Of a stretch of 40,550 nt of DNA, positions 33,088-40,550 are shown piece by piece (the first letter of the stretch is position 1; the number at the start of each line of letters is the position of its first letter). The notes beneath the pieces are model-generated. The model was not told the DNA's origin. It ran no database searches and saw only the letters and a list, made by a program, of their open reading frames with translations. A program made the translations under genes and the position numbers. Location of the stretch: positions 1 through 40,550 of the forward strand of contig CAAEKQ010000053.1 of the NCBI GenBank assembly GCA_900756575.1. The letters are read 5' to 3'. The stretch is from an uncultured Oscillospiraceae bacterium (GTDB taxonomy: Bacteria > Bacillota > Clostridia > Oscillospirales > Oscillospiraceae).

Positions 33088-33111
33088 AAATTATATTTTT
33101 CTGAGATGAAA

Positions 33112-34413
33112 TTACTTGGACAGGTTGAAGAACGCAGCCTTGCCCAGATACTGAACGGACTCGTCCAGCTCCTCCTCGATCCGCAGCAGCTGATTGTACT
33201 TGGCCACGCGGTCGGTACGGGAGGGCGCACCGGTCTTGATCTGACCGGCATTCATGGCGACAACCAGGTCGGCAATGGTGGTGTCCTCAGTCTCGCCGGA
33301 GCGGTGGGAAACCACGGCGGTGTAGCCTGCACGGTTGGCCCGCTGGATGGTGTCCAGGGTCTCGGTGAGGGTGCCGATCTGGTTGACCTTAATGAGTACG
33401 CTGTTGCAGACACCCAGGGAAATGCCCTTGTTGACGCGCTCTACATTGGTGACGAACAGGTCGTCGCCCACCAGCTGCACCCGATCACCCAGAGCGTCGG
33501 TGAGCATCTTCCAGCCTTCCCAGTCGTTCTCGCCCATGCCGTCTTCGATGGAGATGATGGGGTACTTCTCCACAAAGCCCTGATACATGGCCACCATTTC
33601 CTCGCGGGTCATGGTCTTCTTGGCCTTGGGCAGGTCATAGCAGCCGGTCTCCTCGTTGTACCAGTCGGAAACCGCGCCGTCGATGGCGATCATAAAGTCG
33701 TCATAGGGCTTATAGCCGCACTCCTCCACAGCCTTAACAATCGCTTCCAGAGCGTCCTCGTCCTGAGCAAGGTTGGGTGCATAGCCGCCCTCGTCGCCCA
33801 CACCGGCAGCGGGGGTGCCCATCTCTTTCAGGACGGTTTTCAGCTTGTGGAAGACCTCGGCGCACATTCTCAGCGCGTCGCTCCAGCTCTTTGCGCCGAC
33901 GGGCATGACCATGAACTCCTGAATGTCCACATTGTTGGTGGCATGGGCGCCGCCGTTGAGGATGTTCATCATGGGAACGGGCAGCACCTTGGCATTGACG
34001 CCGCCGATGTAACGGTACAGGGGGATGCACAGGGAATCCGCCGCCGCATGGGCCACCGCCATGGATACGGCCAGAATCGCGTTGGCGCCCAGACGGGACT
34101 TGTTGGGGGTGCCGTCCAGCTCGATCATGGTCTGGTCGATCTCGGTCTGGTTCAGAGCGTTGAGACCCACAATGGCTTCGGCGATTTCGGTGTTGACATT
34201 GGTGACGGCCTTCATGACCGCCTTGCCGCCGTATTCATCGCCGCCGTCCCGGAGCTCGCAGGCTTCATAAACGCCGGTGGAAGCGCCGGAGGGAACTGCG
34301 GCACGGCCAACGGAGCCGTCCTCCAGATAAACCTCGGCTTCTACCGTGGGATTGCCCCGGGAATCGAGAACCTGACGGGCAACGACATCAATGATTTCAA
34401 GATACTGTTTCAT
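33112..34413 (-). CDS. eno: Enolase
   Basis: Cytosolic glycolytic enzyme interconverting 2-phosphoglycerate and phosphoenolpyruvate. It has 433 residues. Seen: N-terminal VLDSRGNPTVEAEV, GASTGVYEA with the mobile loop, the metal ligands in AIDGA and SIEDGMGENDW, LVGDDLFVTN, the catalytic lysine in VLIKVNQIGTLTET, and SHRSGETEDTTIADL. The ATG follows TAGGAGGAG. Last gene of the trmL-pgk-tpiA-eno unit, 23 nt after tpiA. Nothing unusual. Confidence 0.99.
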   Translation of the reverse strand: MKQYLEIIDVVARQVLDSRGNPTVEAEVYLEDGSVGRAAVPSGASTGVYEACELRDGGDEYGGKAVMKAVTNVNTEIAEAIVGLNALNQTEIDQTMIELDGTPNKSRLGANAILAVSMAVAHAAADSLCIPLYRYIGGVNAKVLPVPMMNILNGGAHATNNVDIQEFMVMPVGAKSWSDALRMCAEVFHKLKTVLKEMGTPAAGVGDEGGYAPNLAQDEDALEAIVKAVEECGYKPYDDFMIAIDGAVSDWYNEETGCYDLPKAKKTMTREEMVAMYQGFVEKYPIISIEDGMGENDWEGWKMLTDALGDRVQLVGDDLFVTNVERVNKGISLGVCNSVLIKVNQIGTLTETLDTIQRANRAGYTAVVSHRSGETEDTTIADLVVAMNAGQIKTGAPSRTDRVAKYNQLLRIEEELDESVQYLGKAAFFNLSK

Positions 34414-34436
34414 GGGAATGCTCCTCCTAAGTAAAG

Positions 34437-35213
34437 TTAATCCGTTTCCTGGTTGGCTGCGTTGATGATGCGGACGAATTTTTCGGGATCCAGAGATGCA
34501 CCGCCGATGAGGCCGCCGTCGATGTCCGGCTGGGCCAGAAGGCTTTCGGCATTCTTGTCGTTCATGGAACCGCCGTAGAGAATGGAAGTTGCCCGGGCCG
34601 TTTTCGCGGAGGACAGCTTGCGGATGACGGTACGGATGTGCTGACAGACCTCCTCGGCCTCCTGGGGAGAAGCGGTCAGTCCGGTGCCGATGGCCCAGAT
34701 GGGCTCATAGGCCACGATGATCCGGCGCAGCTGCTCGGGCACAATCCCGGCAAAAGCGGATTTCAGCTGCATGGTGATATGCTCAAATGTAACGCCGGTT
34801 TCCCGCTGCTGGAGGCTTTCGCCTACGCAGACAATGGGAGTCAGTCCGGCAGCCAGAGCGGAGATCAGCTTTGCGTTAACGTCCTGATCGGTTTCGCCCA
34901 TGGCACGGCGCTCGGAGTGGCCCAGGATCACATATTTGACCCCGGCATCCACCAGCATGGGGGCGCTGATCTCGCCGGTGTAAGCGCCAAAGGTTTCGGC
35001 GTGCATATTCTCCGCGCCGATGCCCACCCGGGTTTCCTTCAGGGCCTTCACACCGGCGGGAATGCAGATGGCGGGCATACAAAGCACCACATCGCACCAG
35101 CGGCCCTTGGGCAGCAGACGCTTGAGCGCTGCCCCAAAGGTGCGGGTTTCCGAGGGGGTCTTGTTCATTTTCCAGTTGGCCGCAATGACGGTCTTTCTGT
35201 ATTTGTGGTTCAT
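34437..35213 (-). CDS. tpiA: Triosephosphate isomerase
   Basis: Interconverts dihydroxyacetone phosphate and glyceraldehyde-3-phosphate. It has 258 residues. Seen: AANWKMNK with the catalytic Asn and Lys, the electrophilic histidine in ILGHSERR, the catalytic glutamate in AYEPIWAIGTG with its flexible loop, and the phosphate-binding LYGGSM and GLIGGASLD. It has a strong AGGAGG site and lies 15 nt after pgk. Confidence 0.99.
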   Translation of the reverse strand: MNHKYRKTVIAANWKMNKTPSETRTFGAALKRLLPKGRWCDVVLCMPAICIPAGVKALKETRVGIGAENMHAETFGAYTGEISAPMLVDAGVKYVILGHSERRAMGETDQDVNAKLISALAAGLTPIVCVGESLQQRETGVTFEHITMQLKSAFAGIVPEQLRRIIVAYEPIWAIGTGLTASPQEAEEVCQHIRTVIRKLSSAKTARATSILYGGSMNDKNAESLLAQPDIDGGLIGGASLDPEKFVRIINAANQETD

Positions 35214-35228
35214 AACATCCTCCTAGGC

Positions 35229-36419
35229 TCAGGCGTCCAGCAGGGCGGCCACACCGGGGAGCTCTGCCCCGGCAAAGAACTCCAGGCTGGCACCGCCGCC
35301 GGTGGAAACGTGGGTGATCTGGTCGGAATAGCCCATCTGCTCTACGGCTGCCGCGGAATCGCCGCCGCCCACAATGGTAACGGCAGGGCTCTCGGCCATA
35401 GCCTTTGCAACGGCCTGGGTACCGGCAGCAAATGCGGGGAACTCAAACACGCCCATGGGGCCGTTCCAGATGACGGTTCCGGCGTTCTTGATCAGATCCG
35501 CGTAAATTTCACGGGTCTTGGGGCCGATGTCCAGGCCCATCATGTTGTCGGGAATCTGGCCTTCGTCAAAGAGCACGGGCTCCGCATCTGCGGCAAAGTG
35601 GTCGGCGGCCACGGTGTCTACGGGAAGATGAATCTTCACGCCCTGCTCTTCGGCCTTTTTCAGCAGCTCCAGGCAATAGCCGAAGGACTCGGTTTCGCAG
35701 AGGGAGGTGCCGATTTTTCCGCCCCGGGCTGCGGTGAAGGTATAGCTCATGCCGCCGCCAATGATAATATGATCCGCCAGGGAGAGCATATGGTCGATGA
35801 CGCCGATCTTATCGGAAACCTTGCTGCCGCCCATAATGAGCACCAGGGGACGGTTGGGATCGGAAATGGCCTTGCCCATGATGTCCAGCTCTTTCTTCAC
35901 CAGCAGGCCGCTGTAGGCGGGCAGGAAGGAAGCAACGCCCACAGTGGAGGAATGAGCCCGATGGCAGGAGCCGAATGCGTCGTTCACAAATACCTCGGCC
36001 AGCGCCGCATACTGCTTTGCCAGCTCCATGTCGTTCTTGGTCTCGCCCTTCATAAACCGGACGTTTTCCAGCAGGAGCACCTGACCGGGCTGGAGCGCGG
36101 CTGCCATCTCCTGTGCCTTGGGGCCAACAATGTCATCAGCCAGGGCTACGGGAATGCCCAGAAGCTCCTGGAGCCGCTGCTGTACCACCTTCAGGGAATA
36201 CTTCTCCTCATAGCCGTTCTTGGGGCGGCCCTTGTGGGAGCAGAGAATCACGGCAGCCCCCTGCTCCAGCAGGTACTGAATGGTAGGGAGGGACTTACGG
36301 ATGCGGCTGTCGTCGGTAATTACGCCCTCGTCGTTGGTGGGAACGTTGAAATCGCAGCGGCAAAGCACCTTTTTGCCCTTGAAATCTGCATCGAGGATGG
36401 TTTTCTTTTTGTAGTTCAT
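35229..36419 (-). CDS. pgk: Phosphoglycerate kinase
   Basis: Transfers phosphate from 1,3-bisphosphoglycerate to ADP. It has 396 residues, full length. Seen: RCDFNVPTNDEG, SHKGRPK, LLLENVRF, FVNDAFGSCHRAHSS, IMGGSKVSDKI, the nucleotide-site region NGPMGVFE and the C-terminal VSTGGGASLEFF. The ATG follows CGGAGG, 14 nt after trmL. The gap gene, usually the upstream partner, is not in this unit. Confidence 0.99.
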   Translation of the reverse strand: MNYKKKTILDADFKGKKVLCRCDFNVPTNDEGVITDDSRIRKSLPTIQYLLEQGAAVILCSHKGRPKNGYEEKYSLKVVQQRLQELLGIPVALADDIVGPKAQEMAAALQPGQVLLLENVRFMKGETKNDMELAKQYAALAEVFVNDAFGSCHRAHSSTVGVASFLPAYSGLLVKKELDIMGKAISDPNRPLVLIMGGSKVSDKIGVIDHMLSLADHIIIGGGMSYTFTAARGGKIGTSLCETESFGYCLELLKKAEEQGVKIHLPVDTVAADHFAADAEPVLFDEGQIPDNMMGLDIGPKTREIYADLIKNAGTVIWNGPMGVFEFPAFAAGTQAVAKAMAESPAVTIVGGGDSAAAVEQMGYSDQITHVSTGGGASLEFFAGAELPGVAALLDA

Positions 36420-36433
36420 GGTGAAACCTCCGT

Positions 36434-36937
36434 TTAATATGGTCGATCCAGCGTTTGGGTTTTCATTTTTCCAAAGCTCCTGAGCTGGGGGAAATCCAGC
36501 TGGCGCAGAGCCTCATAGACAGCTATGGCGGCAGAGTTGGAGAGGTTGAGACTCCGGGCTTCCTCTGCCATAGGAATTTTTACGCAGCGGTCCCGATGGG
36601 CTTCCAGAAACGGCTCCGGCAATCCGGCGGATTCCCGGCCAAAAAACAGATAATCGCCATCGTGATAGCTGACATCGCAGTAGCGCCGGGGCGCCTTGGT
36701 GGTGTAGAGCCACATGGGAACCTGCCCGTTCCGGGCAAAAAAATCCTCCAGAGAATCATAAATCTGAACGTCCAGCAGATACCAGTAGTCAAGGCCGGCT
36801 CGACGGAGCGCCTTGTCGGTGATCTCAAATCCCAGAGGGCGGATCAGGTGCAGGGCGGCACCGGTGGCGGCGCAGGTTCTGGCGATGTTGCCGGTATTTT
36901 GGTGAATCTCCGGTGAAACGAGAACAATATTAAGCAT
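36434..36937 (-). CDS. trmL: tRNA (cytidine(34)-2'-O)-methyltransferase TrmL
   Basis: SPOUT-class methyltransferase that 2'-O-methylates the wobble base of certain leucine tRNAs using SAM. It has 167 residues, near the usual 155-160. Seen: MLNIVLVSPEIHQNTGNIARTC, the knot motif YLFFGRESAGLP and the final IPMAEEARSLNLSNSAAI block. A frame extension to 36988 is rejected because it crosses the -10 box; the ATG at 36937 follows AAGGGG. It heads the glycolytic unit, so wobble modification and lower glycolysis are co-transcribed. Confidence 0.95.
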   Translation of the reverse strand: MLNIVLVSPEIHQNTGNIARTCAATGAALHLIRPLGFEITDKALRRAGLDYWYLLDVQIYDSLEDFFARNGQVPMWLYTTKAPRRYCDVSYHDGDYLFFGRESAGLPEPFLEAHRDRCVKIPMAEEARSLNLSNSAAIAVYEALRQLDFPQLRSFGKMKTQTLDRPY

Positions 36938-36986
36938 AGTATGCCCCTTCCTGCCGGAATGCATTCTTCCGGAGCATCTTGCTACC

Positions 36987-37015
36987 ATTGTAATTCAACC
37001 CCATAGAAAATACAA
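36987..37015 (-). promoter_or_regulatory. Promoter of trmL-pgk-tpiA-eno
   Basis: Minus-strand TTGTAT (37010-37015) and TACAAT (36987-36992) with a 17-nt spacer, 49 nt before the trmL start. Confidence 0.78.
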
Positions 37016-37146
37016 GTGAAAAATTCTAATTTTGCATAAGTTTTTGCGAAAAAAGCGAATTTTCGGCGTTTTGTGATTTCATAACAACACAAACGTCCGA
37101 TACAAGTCAAACGAGCGGAATCAGTGCATTTTCCACGGAAAATCTC
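37016..37146. other. AT-rich space between divergent promoters
   Basis: Part of the 320-nt space between trmL and lepA. It is AT-rich on its left side, with runs of A and T. I see no gene, RNA element or clear operator in it. Confidence 0.5.
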
Positions 37147-37175
37147 TTTACAAACCACGGGAAATCCCATATAAT
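37147..37175 (+). promoter_or_regulatory. Promoter of lepA-hemW
   Basis: TTTACA (37147-37152) and a perfect TATAAT (37170-37175) with a 17-nt spacer, 82 nt before the lepA ATG. Confidence 0.82.
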
Positions 37176-37257
37176 AATTTAGATATATTGGGGGCGTGTT
37201 GCCATTTTTCCATGGGGAATTCTGGGGCCGTTCCAAAAGACGTTTGAGGTGCATTGT

Positions 37258-39066
37258 ATGACCGATTTGAATAAACTGCGGAATTTTTCGATCATTGCCC
37301 ATATTGACCACGGAAAGTCCACCCTGGCCGACCGGCTGCTGGAGGAATGCCAGGCCGTGGAGGCCCGGGAGATGGAGGATCAGATCCTGGACAACATGGA
37401 TCTGGAGCGGGAGCGGGGCATTACCATTAAAGCCCGGGCGGTTCGGCTGAAATATACGGCGGACGACGGGGAGACCTATATCCTGAACCTCATCGACACC
37501 CCGGGGCACGTAGACTTTAACTATGAGGTGTCCCGTTCGCTGGCAGCCTGCGAGGGCGCGGTATTGGTGGTGGACGCATCCCAGGGCGTAGAGGCCCAGA
37601 CTCTTGCCAACACCTATCTTGCCATCGATGCGGGGCTGGAGGTTCTGCCTGTCATCAATAAAATCGACCTGCCCGCTGCGGATCCCCAGCGGGTGAAGCA
37701 GGAAATCGAGGACATCATCGGCCTGCCTGCGGAGGATGCCCCGGAGATTTCCGCGAAAAACGGCATCAACATCCGCTCGGTGCTGGAGATGATCGTAAAG
37801 GATCTGCCCGCTCCCACCGGCGACCGGACAAAGCCCCTGCGTGCGCTGATTTTCGACAGCCAGTATGACAGCTATAAGGGCGTGATCGTCTACTTCCGTG
37901 TTATGGATGGCGTGATCTCTCAGGGCATGGACGTGAAGATGATGTCCGGTGGCGCGGTCTATAAGGTGGTGGAGGTGGGCTATCTCCATCCCAAGGGCAT
38001 GGAACCCACCGATGCGCTGGGCGCAGGCGAGGTTGGCTATTTCACCGCCTCCATTAAGACCGTTTCCGACACCCGGGTGGGCGATACCGTCACCGGGGCG
38101 GAAAATCCTGCGGCGGAACCCCTCCAGGGCTATAAGGAAGTGCAGCCCATGGTGTTCTCCGGCGTCTATCCTGCCGACGGATCCAAATATCCGGAGCTGC
38201 GGGATGCCCTGGACAAGCTCAAGCTCAACGACGCTTCCCTGTCCTATGAGCCTGAGAGCTCTGTGGCACTGGGCTTCGGCTTCCGGTGCGGCTTCCTGGG
38301 GCTTCTTCACATGGAGATCATTCAGCTGCGGCTGGAGCGGGAGTTCAATCTGGATCTCATCACCACCGCTCCCAGTGTTGTCTATCGGGTGACGAAAACC
38401 GACGGTTCGGTGAGCATGATTGACAACCCCCTGAACTACCCCGATCCCACGGAGATTGAAATCGCCGAGGAGCCCTTTGTCCGGGCCTCCATCATCACCC
38501 CGCCGGAGTATGTGGGCGCAATCATGGACATTTGCCAGGAGCGCCGGGGCGAATATCTGGACATGACCTATCTGGATCAGAGCCGGGTAGAGATGCACTA
38601 TGATATGCCCCTCAACGAGATCATCTTTGATTTCTTCGACTGCCTGAAATCCAAGACCCGAGGCTATGCGTCCCTGGACTATGAAGTCACCGGCTATCGA
38701 GCCAGCAATCTGGTGAAGCTGGATATCCTGCTCAACGGCGAGGTGGTGGACGCGCTGTCCTTCATTCTCCACGCGGACAAGGCCTATGCCCGAGCCAGAA
38801 AAATCTGTGAAAAGCTCAAGGAGAATATTCCCCGCCAGCTCTTTGAAATCCCCGTTCAGGCGGCCATCGGCTCCAAAATCATTGCCCGGGAGACCATCAA
38901 GGCCCTCCGGAAAGACGTTTTGGCCAAGTGCTACGGCGGCGATATCACCCGAAAGAAGAAGCTGCTGGAGAAGCAGAAGGAAGGCAAGAAGCGGATGCGC
39001 AGCTTTGGTACGGTAGAGGTGCCCCAGGAGGCATTTATGGCAGTGCTGAAGCTGGATTCGGAATAA
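37258..39066 (+). CDS. lepA: Elongation factor 4 (LepA)
   Basis: Ribosome-associated GTPase, related to EF-G, linked to initiation and back-translocation. It has 602 residues, the family norm. Seen: G1 AHIDHGKSTLADRLLE, switch II DTPGHVDF, NKIDLPAADP, the domain II/III blocks and the LepA-specific C-terminal domain with SYKPKQATS-like position replaced by the usual GSKIIARE and GGDITRKKKLLEKQKEGKKRM. Start choice: a GTG at 37249 is in frame, but TGAGG spaces best to the ATG at 37258 (MTDLNKLRNF). It is followed 12 nt later by hemW; this pair is widespread in Firmicutes. Confidence 0.97.
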   Translation: MTDLNKLRNFSIIAHIDHGKSTLADRLLEECQAVEAREMEDQILDNMDLERERGITIKARAVRLKYTADDGETYILNLIDTPGHVDFNYEVSRSLAACEGAVLVVDASQGVEAQTLANTYLAIDAGLEVLPVINKIDLPAADPQRVKQEIEDIIGLPAEDAPEISAKNGINIRSVLEMIVKDLPAPTGDRTKPLRALIFDSQYDSYKGVIVYFRVMDGVISQGMDVKMMSGGAVYKVVEVGYLHPKGMEPTDALGAGEVGYFTASIKTVSDTRVGDTVTGAENPAAEPLQGYKEVQPMVFSGVYPADGSKYPELRDALDKLKLNDASLSYEPESSVALGFGFRCGFLGLLHMEIIQLRLEREFNLDLITTAPSVVYRVTKTDGSVSMIDNPLNYPDPTEIEIAEEPFVRASIITPPEYVGAIMDICQERRGEYLDMTYLDQSRVEMHYDMPLNEIIFDFFDCLKSKTRGYASLDYEVTGYRASNLVKLDILLNGEVVDALSFILHADKAYARARKICEKLKENIPRQLFEIPVQAAIGSKIIARETIKALRKDVLAKCYGGDITRKKKLLEKQKEGKKRMRSFGTVEVPQEAFMAVLKLDSE

Positions 39067-39078
39067 GGAGGGCGCTCT

Positions 39079-40281
39079 GTGGCAAAGCAAAAAATAACTG
39101 CCCAGAAGAAATCCCTGGGCATCTATGTGCACATTCCCTTCTGCCGGAGCAAATGTGTTTACTGCGATTTCTATTCCCTGCCCAAAAGCCAGAAAACCGT
39201 GGAACTCATGGACCGGTATGTGAAGGCCCTTCAGCGGCACATCCGGGAGGGCGGCGCCCGGGCTCCCCAATATGAGGTGGATACCGTCTATTTCGGCGGC
39301 GGCACCCCCAGCTATTTCGGCTCCGAGCGGCTGAAGGAGGTGTTGACGGAGATTACCCGGCGGTTTAACGTGTCGAAATCCGCAGAGATCACTCTGGAAG
39401 CCAACCCCGATTCCATTACGGATAAGGGCTGCAAGCGGCTGATCCAGGCGGGCTTCAACCGGATCTCCATCGGGGTGCAGAATAACAACGATCAAATCCT
39501 CAAGGTGCTGGGGCGGCCCCATACCTTCCGGCAGGCGGTAAAAGCAGTGGAGATTGCCCGGACGGCAGGCTTTGACAATCTGTCGCTGGATCTCATGTAT
39601 GGGCTTCCCGGTCAGTCTCCCCAGCAGTGGGCGGACTGCCTTGGCTCCATCATTGACCTCCATCCGGATCATATCTCCGCCTATGGGCTGACGCTGATGC
39701 AGGGAACGCCCCTGTACCAGTACCGGGATCAGGCGGCGCTGCCCAATGACGACGCCCAGGCATCCATGTATCTCTACGGCGTTTCCACCATGGAGGCCTA
39801 CGGCTACCATCAATATGAGATTTCCAACTTCGCCAAAACCGGCCGGGAATGTCAGCATAACCTGAAATACTGGCTGGGCGGCGAATATATGAGCTTCGGG
39901 CCCTCGGCGGCATCGGACTTTGCGGGCACCCGCTATACCTTTGCCTCGAACCTGCCCCAGTATATCAAGGCCGTGAACACCGGCGATACCATTACCACTG
40001 AGTGCGAATATGTGCCCATCAAGGAGCGGGCAGGCGAATATGTAATGCTCCGGATGCGCACGGTCTACGGCATTGAGCGGGAGGAGTATGAGCGCACGTT
40101 CCTGATGCCCTTTGACCCGCTGGAGAAGGTTATGGCCTTTTACCGGGGCCGGGGACTGACAACATACAAAGACGGAAGATGGCATTTGACGCCCCAGGGG
40201 ATGCTGGTGTCCAATCAGCTCATTGGTCAGCTCATTGAGGCGCAGACGAAATCCACCCCGCTGTCTCCCCATCGGTTCTAA
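39079..40281 (+). CDS. hemW: HemW-type radical SAM heme chaperone
   Basis: Radical SAM protein of 400 residues, long annotated as oxygen-independent coproporphyrinogen oxidase; characterised relatives bind heme and transfer it to target proteins. Seen: IPFCRSKCVYCDFYS with CxxxCxxC ligands, YFGGGTPSYF, RISIGVQ, LDLMYGLPGQ, YEISNFAK and a C-terminal HemN_C-like part. Aspartate follows the third cysteine, not the HemN cysteine, which fits HemW. The start is GTG at 39079 after AAGGAGGG. Second gene of the lepA unit. With HemZ at the other end of the window there are two such proteins and no other heme genes. Confidence 0.93.
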   Translation: MAKQKITAQKKSLGIYVHIPFCRSKCVYCDFYSLPKSQKTVELMDRYVKALQRHIREGGARAPQYEVDTVYFGGGTPSYFGSERLKEVLTEITRRFNVSKSAEITLEANPDSITDKGCKRLIQAGFNRISIGVQNNNDQILKVLGRPHTFRQAVKAVEIARTAGFDNLSLDLMYGLPGQSPQQWADCLGSIIDLHPDHISAYGLTLMQGTPLYQYRDQAALPNDDAQASMYLYGVSTMEAYGYHQYEISNFAKTGRECQHNLKYWLGGEYMSFGPSAASDFAGTRYTFASNLPQYIKAVNTGDTITTECEYVPIKERAGEYVMLRMRTVYGIEREEYERTFLMPFDPLEKVMAFYRGRGLTTYKDGRWHLTPQGMLVSNQLIGQLIEAQTKSTPLSPHRF

Positions 40282-40323
40282 AAGAATGGGCACATTGTAA
40301 AATAGCTTTTTTAACCCAACAAA

Positions 40324-40365
40324 AAAGTCGTGAAAATCCGATCAAAACTGGATTTTCACGACTTT
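40324..40365. terminator. Intrinsic terminator after hemW
   Basis: A perfect 16-bp stem (AAAGTCGTGAAAATCC and complement) around a ten-base loop. It is preceded by an A-run, but only ACTTTAT ends the right arm, so it is T-poor on the plus side and may act in both directions. Confidence 0.82.
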
Positions 40366-40430
40366 ATCTGACTTTTGACGGGCAATTCTCCTACAATTTG
40401 CAGCAGTCCCCTCTTTTTGCCCGGAAAACT

Positions 40431-40462
40431 GAAACAGAGCACCCGGTGGGGCGCTCTGTTTC
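40431..40462 (+). other. Leader hairpin before the right-edge gene
   Basis: GAAACAGAGC pairs with GCTCTGTTTC, with one A/C mismatch and a further CCC/GGG stem around a GGTG loop. It ends just before the GAGGAG ribosome-site region of the next gene and has no T-run, so it is not a terminator. It may affect translation or mRNA stability. A possible upstream promoter is CTGACT, 18 nt, TACAAT (40391-40396). Confidence 0.5.
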
Positions 40463-40480
40463 GAGGAGAAAAGAGGAAGA

Positions 40481-40550
40481 ATGAAAAAACATAGAATCTA
40501 TATTGTCAGCCGCTGCGGGCTTCGTATCTTTTTGATGGCTTTATTATATC
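40481..40550 (+). CDS. Start of an unidentified gene, probably membrane or secreted (3' end outside window)
   Basis: An ATG at 40481 follows GAGGAAGA and opens a frame that runs off the window after 23 codons. The visible peptide begins with a basic stretch (MKKHRIYIVSR) followed by hydrophobic residues (FLMALLY), as in a signal peptide or first membrane segment. No family can be assigned. Confidence 0.6.
   Translation, partial: MKKHRIYIVSRCGLRIFLMALLY

Noticed and set aside
36982..40293. An open frame of over 1100 codons on the minus strand, antisense to lepA and hemW
   Set aside because: It mirrors two clear genes with full sets of motifs. GC-rich codon use leaves the antisense frame free of stops; it has no family motifs, and its predicted protein is unusually rich in Gly, His and Gln.
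1..40550. CRISPR arrays, tRNA or rRNA genes, toxin-antitoxin or phage defence genes
   Set aside because: No regularly spaced repeats, tRNA-like cloverleaf or rRNA sequence, and no defence-type gene pair was recognised on reading through both strands by eye.

Overview
The window looks like chromosomal DNA of a GC-rich, anaerobic, gut-type clostridium, most likely of the order Oscillospirales. This is inferred from gene content and style: a HemZ-type radical SAM protein, a bifunctional Rel next to dtd, a split ThrE exporter, PepF, a thiolase with CoA-transferase, strong Shine-Dalgarno sites, sigma-A-like promoters with 17-nt spacers, intrinsic terminators, and frequent TTG/GTG starts. No rRNA, tRNA, CRISPR array, complete insertion sequence or prophage is visible. 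Almost all of the window is well-packed coding sequence. No database search was possible, so all names rest on motifs and remembered family sequences.

Layout. (1) 1-8354, minus strand: one long operon recJ, rel, dtd, MBL-fold hydrolase, hemZ, nucleoside kinase, purine nucleoside phosphorylase (cut by the window edge). Most junctions are overlaps or gaps of a few bases, and a clear promoter lies upstream of recJ. (2) 8355-8830: a gene-poor stretch with the recJ promoter, a fragment of a plus-strand membrane-anchor gene and that fragment's intact terminator. (3) 8831-10054, minus: two-gene ThrE-type exporter, divergent from (4) 10201-13776, plus: 2-hydroxyacid dehydrogenase, an atypical trigger factor and a D-aminoacylase-like amidohydrolase. 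(5) A convergent glycosyltransferase (13980-15002, minus). (6) 15288-21372, plus: oligoendopeptidase F, two tandem paralogous membrane sulfatase/phosphotransferase-like proteins, and an M18 aminopeptidase. (7) 21435-27575, minus: uvrB, capA-like, uvrA. (8) 27879-33003, plus: thiolase, CoA-transferase A and B subunits, and a large flavin/Fe-S oxidoreductase, in three transcription units separated by terminators. (9) 33112-36937, minus: trmL, pgk, tpiA, eno. (10) 37258-40281, plus: lepA and hemW, then the first codons of another gene at the right edge.

How the genes work together. Region 1 joins stringent response, D-aminoacyl-tRNA proofreading, repair and nucleoside salvage. Region 8 is an acetoacetyl-CoA / short-chain acyl-CoA module. 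Its thiolase has codon use unlike the neighbouring genes, consistent with high expression, and its reductase belongs to the old-yellow-enzyme/dienoyl-CoA-reductase superfamily. Region 9 is a lower-glycolysis operon headed by a tRNA methyltransferase gene.

The most unusual observations are: a collagen-like Gly/Pro-rich insert and non-canonical active-site and Fe-S motifs in the flavoenzyme at 30859-33003; an extra segment of about 30 residues in the thiolase; a trigger factor lacking the ribosome-docking signature, between two enzymes of possible D-amino/hydroxy-acid metabolism; the tandem membrane phosphotransferase-like pair; and an orphan C-terminal membrane anchor with its own terminator.
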